From positions 248,001 through 312,000 of the forward strand of contig JABVXU010000021.1 of assembly GCA_013365365.1 (NCBI GenBank): a DNA stretch of 64,000 nucleotides, written 5' to 3'. This DNA comes from Cruorifilaria tuberocauda (taxonomy: Eukaryota; Nematoda; Chromadorea; Rhabditida; Onchocercidae). Positions 11,156-22,151 of the stretch are shown here, piece by piece (the stretch's first letter is position 1; each line of letters starts with the position of its first letter). Position numbers and translations under genes: made by a program. The notes below the pieces were generated by a model. That model was not told the DNA's origin and did no database searches. It worked only from the letters and a program-made list of their open reading frames with translations.

Positions 11156-14100
11156 ATGGGCCAGACATTGAGTGAGCCTATAACGACAAAGGAAACTGCC
11201 TCCTGTGCTAATCTATTCTATAAAATAGGTAGCTCATGTATGCAGGGATGGAGAATCAGTAAGTTTCTGTATGAATTTCGGAATGAATGGAACAACTGCT
11301 TGTTTTATCTTGCGGAGAATTAAACATTGCAGGTATGGAAGATGCTCATATTCATCTGCTAGCTGTTCCAGACGACACACAAGCAGCATTTTTTGCAGTT
11401 TATGATGGTCATGGCGGTGCCAAAGTGTCACAATATGCCGGCATTCATCTTCATAAACTTATAGCCACTAACGAACATTATGGTCAGTTTTCATGTTTCA
11501 TTTAGTTATTATAACTTATTCGATTGAATGGAATGTGCGATATTCATTGAAATTTGTAAATTCCTATTTCTGATTTAAATCTTTAATTTATTTCATATTC
11601 TCCAAATCATTTTAGAGTGTGAAGCATTGTGAAGGATGTCAATACTTTGAAATACCTTCCTTATGTCTTTTTTCTTATATTAGTATAATGATTTGTTACA
11701 TTTTGGGTACAGTGGAAGGTAACATAGAAGAAGCGATCAAACAAGGTTTTTTGGCTCTGGATGAGAAAATGAGAAACGATGACGAAATGCGAGATGATAT
11801 GTCGGGCACAACTGCTGTGGTCGTTCTTATTAAAAACAAGAAAATTTATTGTGGTTAGTCAATTAGAATTACAATTCTTATATATTTTTTTATTTTTTCA
11901 GTCATTTTCAACTGTTGGAGGTTTTTGTATTTTTTTGCTAATTTTACATTCATAGGAATTGTTAATGCCTGTTGTAATATTTCACTTCTAAAAGTAAAAA
12001 TGACATGAAATTGCAGGTAATGTGGGCGATTCCAGAGCAGTAGCATGCGTCAGTGGTACTGCACAGCCGCTAAGCTTTGATCACAAGCCAGCCAATGAGA
12101 ATGAGGCAAGACGGATCGTCGCTGCCGGTGGTTGGGTTGAATTCAATCGTGTAAATGGTAATTTGGCGTTATCTCGGGCTCTGGGTGATTTTGCATTTAA
12201 AAAAAATGATCATAAATCCCCAGAAGAGCAAATTGTGACCGGTATGTTTGTTAAATTTTTGTGTGCAGCTTGATTTTATTTTAATATTAAGATCTATTCA
12301 ATTTAATTTAATATTAATTCATATTGTAATTGAATGTGAGTTTCTTCTGGCAAAACTTCTTTTGAAAAGTGTTTAAGTGGACTGAAAATGAGAATTTTAT
12401 CATTTTTTTTCGAAGTTGATCCTGTAAAGCGCACATATTTTTTTCCAAGGTTATTGTTTTAAGCATGTCCCGATGTTACGGTATGCGATTTGACATATGA
12501 CCATGAATTCATTATATTGGCTTGTGATGGGATTTGGGATGTTATGTCAAATCAAGAAGTTATAGAGTTTTGCAGAAATAGGCTAGCTGCCGGTTGTGAG
12601 CCTGAAGCAGTAAGTTGCAGTTTTTTTGTCTGTGTTGTTCACATGAAAATTTTTTAAATCTTAGTGTTGCACTGCATAAGATCTCCAGAATTTTTTTCAT
12701 TCACAACTTTTTTCTGCTCAATTTTTTTTCTTATGTTTCTTATCTTCTTATCTATTTTTTCGTATCTAATAATATTCTTTTCTATTTTCTTTATTTTTGA
12801 ACTTAAAATTTTTAATTATAAACCTTCCTTTTCTGGTTCTGGCAGATTTTCATCGTGTCGTGATTTTATAGATAGAATAAAATATTGAATAGTTTGTAGC
12901 AGTTTAATTGCGATTAAGATTCATCAACTTCAATGTTTTACGAAAAACATCGCCGCTGTATTAAACTTAATTTTTGTAAGAAAAACATCTTTTAAGAAAC
13001 TATGTGTTAACAGAAAGTAATTTAAATATCAAAAAATGCATTAAATAGTCCATTCTATTTTTGTTTTGAGAATTAATAAAAATCATCAATTTATGGTATT
13101 TACTCTACATTTGCTTTTGTTTCATTAAAGACTATTTATTTTGGATTTCTTCTTCACATATATTAGCTGTGAGTCAAACTTCCAAACACGTTACGATTTT
13201 TTGAATACTATTATACTGATCACTAAAATTTTATCGCAGCATACTACTGTAGTTAAAAATCTTACAGCAGGTGACATAGATGAGGCTATTCATTTAATAA
13301 GAAATAAAGATCGGACCACTCGTTTTTAATGGAATAGAATTGGCGAGTTCATACTGTAATATCTGCTATATAATAATTTCCAAATCCTGCAATATTTTTA
13401 TTTCGATATAAGCTGCAAAAGTGGTTATTAATCAGTTTAAAATATCGCTCTGTTTTTACATCGTTATTATAAGAAATTTTAGCAAAGAAATCAAGTGGCC
13501 TTTCATTTCACACTTTCATTTATTTTTCGTACAGTTTTTCAGTGAATGATGATTGTTTTCTTTTCTGTCAGTTAGATTAGGGGTTCATCCTTAGCACTCA
13601 TTTAGAAACATATTACTTTGAAGTCGTTTATAAGCTTTGCAACATTTTGAAAGGCTTATGTATCTCTCTGTTGATTTTATATTAATTGCTCTATTAAAAT
13701 TTAAAGTAATTTATACCTTTATAATTTCTAGGTTTGTGAAGAACTTCTTTCAAGATGTCTAGCACCAGATTGTCAGATGGGTGGCCTTGGTTGTGATAAT
13801 ATGACTGCAGTTTTAGTTTGTTTGTTGCAAGAGGATACACCAGACGCATATATAGCACGCTGTTCACGAAAACCTGTTGAATCTGCAGCAGGTGATGCAG
13901 CCAGTGTAGACAGTGAAACATTTATTACCCCACAACCATCACCTGTTGCAACTGAATCTAATGAGGTAACAATTATTCCTAATGCTCCTAATGCATTTAA
14001 GAGTTTTTTTCTTGAATGGGAAAGATGATATGAAGGATCTATTGTCAAATTTATTAAGATCTTCATGTCTCATTCCTCTGCTTTTTGTGATTTATCTTTC

Positions 14101-14533
14101 ACATACATTAGTTCATCTGACTAATGAGCGCTTGATCTCATTGCGAGAGGCATCTACGCGAATATTAATCATTGATTATTACTGATCTGCTCGATTGAGA
14201 AAGGAACCATGTTATAATATTTAGTCAAATTTTTGATGAGAAGTCTCTATCAACAAGGAGACTTCTCATCAAAAAGTATTTTAGGAATAGAAAATTAAGC
14301 CAGTTAAAAACCTTACCACATTTATTTATTTCTTTAGCAATACCGTTTATTTTATTTAATTTTTTTATTTTTTGCAATTTCAGGAATTAATTGCACCATC
14401 ACAGGATAATGTTGGCAAATTAAACATTACGGTAACAAGTGACCAGGAGTTTGCTAACAGCGAAAAACCTCCACGAGAATTGATCATTCACTTGAATAAG
14501 ACAAAGTCGAGTGATGAAAATTCCATAAGCTGA
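11156..14533 (+). CDS. ppm-2: PP2C-family Ser/Thr phosphatase, PPM-2 type
   Basis: Metal-dependent protein phosphatase of the PPM/PP2C class. Seven exons in frame: 11156-11258, 11333-11482, 11713-11853, 12017-12241, 12464-12609, 13732-13965, 14384-14533, giving 382 residues. The N-terminus MGQTLSEP has the Gly-2 and Ser-6 of an N-myristoylation site. Catalytic landmarks: MEDAH at 36-40, DGHGG at 59-63 with metal-binding Asp59/Gly60, SGTTAV, GDSRAV, DHKP, LSRALGD, the CDGIWD metal site at 227-232 and GCDNMT near 275-280. A Ser/Pro/Glu tail follows the fold. The start lies 9 bases after a TTTACAG acceptor. It resembles C. elegans PPM-2, described as a myristoylated regulator of neuronal MAP-kinase signalling; that role here is inferred. 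Intron 6 holds an inverted repeat. Confidence 0.93.
14230..14275. repeat. Perfect inverted repeat, 18-bp arms, in phosphatase intron 6
   Basis: Arms at 14230-14247 and 14258-14275 are exact reverse complements over 18 bases, separated by a 10-base loop. The RNA would fold into a stable hairpin inside the last intron. Confidence 0.95.
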
Positions 14534-16417
14534 TGTTGGTTATCAAACAAGCTCAAGACACTTAGCTTTCGCTGTTAAACCTCAATGTTATATTGGAATC
14601 AAGTGGTTAAAACAATTCTTATTCGCATGATAGTAATTTTTTACACTAGCTTATCTTTTGTCAGTCGAATACCAAAAATCTTTACGAAGTTATGAGTATT
14701 AATCACATATCTCTGTATATGAGACTATCCTCTTTCTTACGATAGATGTCTCATACAAACTGATAAATGATGCGGGATTCTTGTGTTAATTTTATTGATT
14801 CTTTAAATTGCATTTTTGAAAGAATCATCGATTTACAATTTTGCTTTTGACCACAGATTTTTTTCTTTCTCTAAACACTGTTGTTCGCTGCAATTGATTG
14901 TGTTACAAAAATAACAAGGCGGAACAGTCCTTCTAAGGCTTTGTTTTGTAAAATCCTCATTTGACAGTTGTTTTTCGTTGTTCATGTGTTTGTTTGCATT
15001 TATTGACTCTTTTTGCACTTTTCCTTTTCCTGAATTTTCTTCCCCAGTGAATGACATAATCGCGGTTCTCATCACACATTCTCGTTATTTATAGTCAGTC
15101 TTTTATGAAGGAATTTCTTTTTCCCTAGGCATCTTATATACTTATATTTGTAAGTATTCTATATATTATTTTTATGAAAAAGCATGAAATAAGTCATTTA
15201 GAGATATATTTCGTAAACATAAAATAACTCATTTGTTCTGTTATTTAGCAAATAAGCATCAAAGTCCGAAATCCATTGTCTTTATAATGGTAATAATTTC
15301 TCATAAATCGCAGAAGTCAATTACTGAGCATGGATTCTGCGTAATAAAGAACCTCTTTGCATCTTAACTCAGGTTGTCTGCTTCCACAGATTTCTGCTGC
15401 TCATGAGTAAAATTTTCTCTCTCTCTCTGTTCCGCTATTCAGTCCGCGTTGTCTCATTAAAATTTTTTTATATTTAAAAAGCTTGAGGAAACATTTCTTT
15501 TTGAATGCTTCCTTTAGATTTTTTAATACGATTTTTACGCGTTCTTCAGTTTGTTCATTTATGCAGAACGGACTATGTTTCCTATTTATGCATTAGTGAA
15601 AAGTTTTTATCTGTTTTCAAACAAACAACCCTTTATTTATTTCCCCTTCTTTCCATTGTTTTCATTTCCCTCATGTTTGACTTCTCCGCTGTATAGAAGG
15701 TATTTCCTTCAGATCTGAATCTCCGATAAAACAGAAATATCTTTAAGAATTTCAAGAAATTTTGAAACCACAAACACAATTGTGCATTTTTATACATTAA
15801 TCAAACTATTTTTTAGGCATAAAATTTGGATAAGTCCTCCAATCTGATAATGGCATTTTCTGCCTTCATTCTTATGCAATCTGAAGAGCTTACCGGACAT
15901 TTGAAAACAAACCAATTGACAATTTTGCAATATTACAAGGATGAAGTATGAAGAGCATAAAAGTAAATATTTCTCAGATTCTGAAAAGAAGGCTTCTCTA
16001 TTTTTTAAAGAACATTCGATCAACCACAACCTAGTCGTTACTATTCCGAGATTTTAATGAAATGACGAGAATGATGTTTCTTGGAAAATGGAAGTTACTA
16101 AGAAATTCGTAAAAACATAATCCTTAATACGTAACATGAGAGACAATGAATGATATAGATTAATTAGAAGTATTAAAAATGTACATCAGGAATTATAATG
16201 AAATTGACTATATATCTCTACAGCACTCGAGTAAAAGTCATAACAAATTATTTTTAAAGGTACCTCTCCCTGTGTGAATGAGATCATACAACAATGAAGA
16301 GTTGTATCCAGCCATGAAAAGTTGTATCCAAAACTATGAAACACAGTAACCTATTAAAAGCTCATTTCTAAATAAATGTAGAGGCAAGAGAAAATATACT
16401 TTAACATCCATTAAATT
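14534..16417. other. Intergenic after the phosphatase
   Basis: Apart from the possible small minus-strand gene at 14833-15075 nothing is supported. There is a short CT-repeat at about 15414-15426 and a minus-strand open frame at 15790-16029 without family features. Confidence 0.5.
14833..15075 (-). CDS. Possible small Cys-containing protein, 80 residues
   Basis: Single uninterrupted frame, convergent with the phosphatase gene and 300 bases from its stop. Composition is protein-like and hydrophilic, unlike the hydrophobic chance frames nearby. The C-terminal third has a C-x2-C-x4-C-x4-C spacing (PPCYFCNTINCSEQQC) that could bind metal. A second Met at codon 7 is an alternative start. No signal peptide, no recognised family, no clear splice sites. 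It may equally be an exon of a larger gene or a chance frame. Confidence 0.35.
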   Translation of the reverse strand: MMRTAIMSFTGEENSGKGKVQKESINANKHMNNEKQLSNEDFTKQSLRRTVPPCYFCNTINCSEQQCLEKEKNLWSKAKL

Positions 16418-17430
16418 TTAAGCTTCCAATTTCTTAATAATCAATTCTTTATCCTCCTGAAGAGTATAATATTATCCACACAATACTTATCCACCATTTC
16501 ATCTGTAACTTCTTCTATACTAGTAGGTTTCCACTTCGGTTTCTGATCTTTGTCGATAAGAACTGAAATCTATTTGTTCAAAAAAGAACCGACTAGATCA
16601 TAAAAAAATCTCTTAAACTGTAAGTCAACTTACGATTTCCATCTTTAAAAGAGCAATCATAATTACAAAGAAAAGCGAAATAAAACATGCTTGCCCTGCA
16701 ACTTCATGGAAATCATAATTTTTCATGAAACGTTGGCAAAGACGATATTCCATAGTAAAAACTTCGTTAAACTGCATCTTCAAACCAATGCGCAGCTGGC
16801 GAAAAGTTACTTTCAGTGATGTTGGACTCTGAATTAGTCACTAATGAATGCAAACAATTTTTTTCTTAGCTTGTTAAGAGAGTGCGCTATTCAACTCTTC
16901 AAAAATAATACTTCGTGCTAAGAATATTGAATTGTTTCTTGCCAAAATCGTATCGTTTCGCAATTTTCTGAAAATCGATTCTGTTGTACTACCGCTAAAC
17001 ATATAATTAATTTGTGCAAGCCGCTGTGCAAGACTAAATTTGAGTATTTCACTCTCTTTTTATGCGGTATTTATTCAAAATTTGATTTATTTTACCTACA
17101 GAAAACAACTTGTTATCTGTCTTGAGCAGTTCATCTTCAAGATCCTTCAGTTTTTCTGATAGCACCTAAAAACTGAGTAAATTAAATCTCCAGTTTTATC
17201 ACAGAAAGAGAAAAGTTCATAAATAGTGAGTCATAAAAGTTTATATATAAAATCTAATTAATATATAAATGAACGAAATTGCTTCATATTTATACTAGTA
17301 TTTATATTTATACTAGTTTTGCAAAACAAAACTTACGAAATGAGTGGCAATACCCATATGATAAACATCCGCGCCTATCACTCGATATCCTATTAGTGCC
17401 ATAAAATGACCTAAATTCAGTGTATGCTGT
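16418..17430 (-). pseudogene. HIBCH: 3-hydroxyisobutyryl-CoA hydrolase relic (C-terminal half)
   Basis: HIBCH removes CoA in mitochondrial valine breakdown. Minus-strand pieces match the C-terminal half in order: GHFMALIGYRVIGADVYHM / GIATHF (about 17412-17335), VLSEKLKDLEDELL (17170 down), LAQRLAQINYMFSG (about 17030), SPTSLKVTFRQL with TMEYRLCQRFM and YDFHE (16825-16690), then VLIDKDQKPKWKPTSIEEV (16570 down). Introns are still present with usable splice sites, so this is not a retrocopy. Frameshifts are needed near 17050-17062, 16941-16975 and 16456-16478, and the N-terminal half is not seen upstream. Decay is the simplest reading; assembly errors at three sites are less likely. Confidence 0.75.
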
Positions 17431-18186
17431 TACACAGTTATAGAATAAGCGTAAATAAACTTTTTGTATTTGTAAGGCAAAAGTGTTGGCGAAACAGGTT
17501 TCAGAATACCATTAATCAGTAAGAAAAACCTTGAAATGAAAATAACTAAAATCAAACTCGATCTAACAATAGAACTTGAAGAACAATTAATTAAAACTTT
17601 TATTCAAAAATGAGCCTTAAAAAAGAAAAAATGAGATCATTCTTCTTACTCGAAGCAATAATACAAATTATCTTTGAACTGCTAAAAATTATGAAAATCG
17701 GCGAAAGTCCAGGGTCAATGTTTTCGGTCAACGTCTTATTTAATTACGATCTATATTCCTGAAGTTTGCGAGTGCTTGCTATCAAATGAAGCTATGATCA
17801 ACAACATATGCAAAATGTATAAGACTAAATCAATTTCGTCCAATTTTTCTTTCAATCACTGACTAATAGGAAAAATTAGAACAACTCAGATGTTGCTGTC
17901 ATGAAGTCAATGGGTGGTGATGATCTATGGAATAATCTGATTCCATTAAGTAATGCTCAATAAATCCCAACTCACCAATTTCATTGGACTACAAATTTAA
18001 TTAAAAACACTGGTCACTTTTCTCCCCAGGCTTGAGATACGAAGTTGCATTGGAGGATAAGACCAATGCATTATCATAACTTTGGAACCTAAAAACGAAT
18101 GCTACTTTGATTGGTGTAATTCTAATGGTTGGGGAGAGGATTGGTACTCTAAAGAGTAAGAGGTCTGTGTTCTTTTAGGTAGAGTG
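17431..18186. other. Intergenic, upstream of RPSA
   Basis: No gene recognised; no convincing trace of the N-terminal half of the HIBCH relic. The last 180 bases are less AT-rich and contain CCAAT near 18063, so they may be the RPSA promoter. Confidence 0.45.
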
Positions 18187-19856
18187 ATGTCGGCGGGATT
18201 GGAATCGTTTGCCCTGAAGGAAGAAGATGCTATAAAACTTCTGGCATGTCAAACTCATGTGGGTGCGGCCAACTGTGATTTTCAAATGGAGCAGTACGTG
18301 TGGAAAAGGCGAGCTGACGGTTTGCCCTTATTATTTGGTGGTTCACATTATCTTACATTTCTTGCCAGTATTTAGTAATGATCTCTATTTTCTTAATTAT
18401 TTAGAAGTATCATTTTGAGGATTTCGACTGTTAAATGTTCGATACTGCTATATGATGCTGGCCATTTATACATCATTCACTGAAATATCTGTGTAGCCAA
18501 TCAAACTGTCGACTGCTGCCATGAATTGAACAACGTTCAAGTAAATCGTCTGATTTCTGATTTGTAGGCATTCACATCATTCATCTGCGAAAGACATGGG
18601 AAAAGCTCTTGCTAGCTGCTCGTGCGATTGCAGCAATAGACAATCCGGCAGATGTGTGTGTAGTATCGGCACGCCCATACGCGCAACGTGCTTTACTCAA
18701 ATTTGCCGCTCATACTGGTTCTACGCCAATTTTCGGTCGTTTTACCCCCGGCTGTTTGACCAATCAGATCCAAAAGCAGTTTAAGGTCAATTATTGCTTG
18801 GAAATTGTTAGAGTACCTTTAGTTGGGAATTTATTTACTGTTTATTCATCTTTGAGTAATTGGGTTGAGTGAATTTTTCCTCATTTATTTCGAAACTCTG
18901 TGGAGAACTTTGATTTTTCTATTTCAGGAGCCACGCCTGCTGATTGTTTCAGATCCGCGTGTTGATCATCAAGCAGTAACGGAAGCATCTTATGTTGGTG
19001 TGCCAGTTATTAGTTTTTGTAATACAGATTCACCGTTAAAATTCATCGATATTGCCATTCCGTGCAATAACAAGGTTTGTATTAGCAGTTGAATTAATTT
19101 TTTGGCTCTTTTTTTTCATAACGTAAGCTTATGAGTAATTTTAAATTTCAGAAATTTAACCATCATTTTCTGGACTGTGTGATTATGTTTATAGGGTGTG
19201 CAATCAATAGGATTGATGTGGTGGCTGTTGGCTCGTGAAGTTTTGCTCATTAAGGGCAAGATGACGCGGCAAACAGGATTTGTACTTGACGACAAGGAAA
19301 TTATGCCTGACTTATATTTTTATCGTAATCCAGAAGAACAAGAAAAGGAAGAATTGGTGGAGCCTCGTGAAGTAAAAGAGACTTGGCCAGGGGTTCCACC
19401 TCCCGAGGTCGCAAAAATTGATGAGGTTGTAAGATCCATTGGAATGGTATTTATTTAGTTTCTTTGTTTTTCTTCCTTTACTTTATTTGTTTATTTTTAA
19501 TTTAACGCAACTGTTATGTAAAAACTATTGGCTTGTGATTTTTCATTGAAATGCTTTCTTTAGAGGGTTAAATTTTTTTCATGCAAAAATTTTTTTTGCA
19601 TTTCTCCTTCCGGAGGTTTCATTCGAAATTTCAGCTAAGTTTTTCATAAATTTTCTGTCAATTTTTTTACAAATTATTTATCATAATTTCATAATTTCAG
19701 TACCAAACAATAGGTGGCGTCGAACCAGCGAAAAAGTTGGACTTTAGCATGGTTGAACCTGTAAGTGATTGGGCCCAAGAAACAGAGCGTGCCGTGCAAC
19801 TGGATACCGCACAGCAACAAGAGTGGGGTGCTTCGACGCAGAATTCTAACTGGTAA
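18187..19856 (+). CDS. RPSA: 40S ribosomal protein SA (uS2)
   Basis: Small-subunit ribosomal protein needed for 40S maturation; vertebrate versions double as a laminin receptor. Five exons in frame: 18187-18319, 18568-18785, 18928-19074, 19195-19446, 19701-19856, giving 301 residues. Landmarks: N-terminal [19 protein letters not shown], then [75 protein letters not shown] and [12 protein letters not shown]; the acidic C-terminal tail ends in NSNW. The ATG lies 8 bases after a TTCTTTTAG acceptor, fitting trans-splicing. Codon choice is more GC-rich than neighbours, usual for a highly expressed gene. Confidence 0.97.
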
Positions 19857-19940
19857 TATCGGTATGATAAAGATTGTTATTGTTTTGAAATTGATCTTTA
19901 TATTGATGTAATCATAAATAATTTCATATTTATTTTATGG

Positions 19941-19946
19941 AATAAA
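19941..19946 (+). promoter_or_regulatory. AATAAA poly(A) signal, RPSA
   Basis: Consensus signal 85 bases after the RPSA stop codon, giving the short 3' UTR typical of a ribosomal protein message. Confidence 0.65.
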
Positions 19947-19949
19947 CAA

Positions 19950-22151
19950 TTTATTATTTAATTAAGACGCGAAGCATATATTGAAAATACAATTTATATT
20001 AGTCATGCTAGAATTCTTACATTTCCAAAACACAGTTGTGTATGAGTGAATCTGTGTGAAATAGTGATAAAATAAGTAATATCAGCAAAAGCCAACAGAA
20101 TTTAGCACGGTGTAAGTACTGTTCTATGTGAACTATACAATTCATTCATTCAGATAGAAATAATAGATATGAAGTTTGGTATAATACATTGTTTCGTTTG
20201 CTTACGACTCATCCGCATGGCAGATAAATAGCTAACTTTGATTTCAGTGCAATACTATGTAAAGCATATTTGATACTGATTAATATATTTATTTCTTAAA
20301 AGCTCTTGAAAGACTGAAATTAAATCTTCTGCGTTAAAAGTCTATGGATATATAAAATGACACTACTCGCCCGACTTTTCCACTCTATAAAAGAGCTGCA
20401 AATTATTGGACGGCGGAGCTGCCGTTGAGTTGGTCGTTTTAATACTTTTCATACGGTGAAAATTTTGATAGCAAAATGATGGTGTGCCCTAAATGCACAA
20501 ATTTGATACTCATTATGAGTTGACATTTTCCGTCCTGCACGGTCACAACTTCATCGTGTCGGACAATCCATTAATGTTTCCTCTTTCGGTGCTGATGATG
20601 CTCCCATTTTAAAAACGTGAAAAATGAAAAGATCAAATGTATGGATCATGTTTGTGGATTTAGAGATATTATTGGTTCAGAGATACTAGAAAACGTGTGC
20701 AATGCAAAAAGCTGTTGGTTCTTTATAGCTATTTGTCTCTGACTTTATGATGTCATTTCATTACTTTAGACTTCTTGTTGCGTGTCTCACAATGGTGTCA
20801 TTTTTTCTATTCCAAAACTTTCCCTTTACAAAAATCAAACAAATGTTGATATAACTGTTAAAAGCGAAAATTTATTTTTTCTTGGAAAATTTTTGAAATC
20901 GTACATTGAAATATATTGGAGTTGTTAGAAAATTAATTGGAAATGAACATTTTTTATTGATATGACGAAGTACAAAACTTTTAAATTTAAGTTTCCATTT
21001 TAAATCATTCATTATTGATGGAACTTTCCAGTATTTTTGCTTAATTTTGTTTATATTTGTTTTTTAATCTTCCAAACGAAGTTCAATTATTCTCGTAAAT
21101 CGCAAGTACTTACATATTTTCATATTAAATCATTACTCTCCATAAATTGCAAAGTGCGTTTAAGCACTATGTCAAAGGTATTCTTAACTAGTATTCTTGC
21201 ATATTTTGTATCTGAACTGTATATCCTAACTTCGCAATTCTTTAAGCTTAATTACCGATATCAATCAATAATGTCTTCACGCTGAATCGCATGTTCACAG
21301 TAGTAATACTATTAATTAGTATTACTAGTACTATTATCGTGTATAATAATATCTGTAAATATATTTCATATCTCCTAAGGCTCTTCAAATATTTTTTAGA
21401 AAAATAAAGCTGAAGAAATTAAAAGAAAAATAGTTCAAATGAATGGAATTTCAATTAAGAGTGAAGCACAGGAAATGAATTGAAGTTTCTGGAAATTGCA
21501 GTAGCTACTATTTTCAATGAAAAGAATAGCATTTGATCTACGTAAAAAGTTAGCAAAACACCTTACTTTTTGAGGAACAGCTTTGTGTCGAATTGTAGTG
21601 AAGGGTTAATATTCGGTGGAGAGTTTTTCCTTCTTGACGCTATAATAAGTTATCAGGAATTATCAGGAGTAGAAATGATTATTTGATTTTTTTTACTATT
21701 GATTTGGGAGAATAATTTGCGACTGTTCATTGAATTAATTGTTCAGAGAAGTTTGGATGATACAGTCGCTTCGTTTCAGAACAATAAGTCTTCATTACAA
21801 TTCGACTTGCAACATGAAAATACCTCTCAAGAAGAATGCCAGATTGTGATTTCGTCTCTGTCCCATCTGATTTCCGCACTAAATGCATCTTCACTAATCA
21901 CAAGTACTCCCACAGTCAAATGAAGCATACGATTGGATCGCAGTTTTCATTGTGCCAGTGTAATGATGACTCTGTTGTGGTCCAGCGCTTCATCTAGACT
22001 TCATTGCTTTTATGGAAGTGTTTTGTGGTCGGCAGAAGGAAAGCAGGTGCGTGTACAATCTTAGAGATGGAGTGATTGATTGATTTATCGGATATATATA
22101 TTCACCATTCTTCCCTCTTACATCTAATACGTTTCAGAAAATTTATCCAGG
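19950..22151. other. Intergenic between RPSA and DARS
   Basis: No confident gene. A TATA-like CTATAAAAG occurs near 20384-20392, followed by a short frame starting MMVCPKC at about 20477. A frame ending at 21923, entered from an acceptor near 21726, has protein-like composition but no recognised family. An 11-bp-arm inverted repeat lies at 21301-21327. Confidence 0.4.
21301..21327. repeat. Short inverted repeat, 11-bp arms
   Basis: Exact reverse-complement arms at 21301-21311 and 21317-21327 with a 5-base spacer, in AT-rich intergenic DNA. Could be chance in such composition. Confidence 0.8.

Noticed and set aside
12615..13329. Open frames inside the phosphatase gene
   Set aside because: Hydrophobic T-rich frames within intron 5; flanking exons join in phase across them.
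17288..17317. Two copies of a 12-base TA-rich word near the HIBCH relic
   Set aside because: Only two copies in AT-rich DNA; not evidence of a mobile element.
17632..17641. Match to the bantam/miR-58 family seed (also at 16279-16287)
   Set aside because: Neither site has a pairing arm within 100 bases, so no pre-miRNA hairpin.
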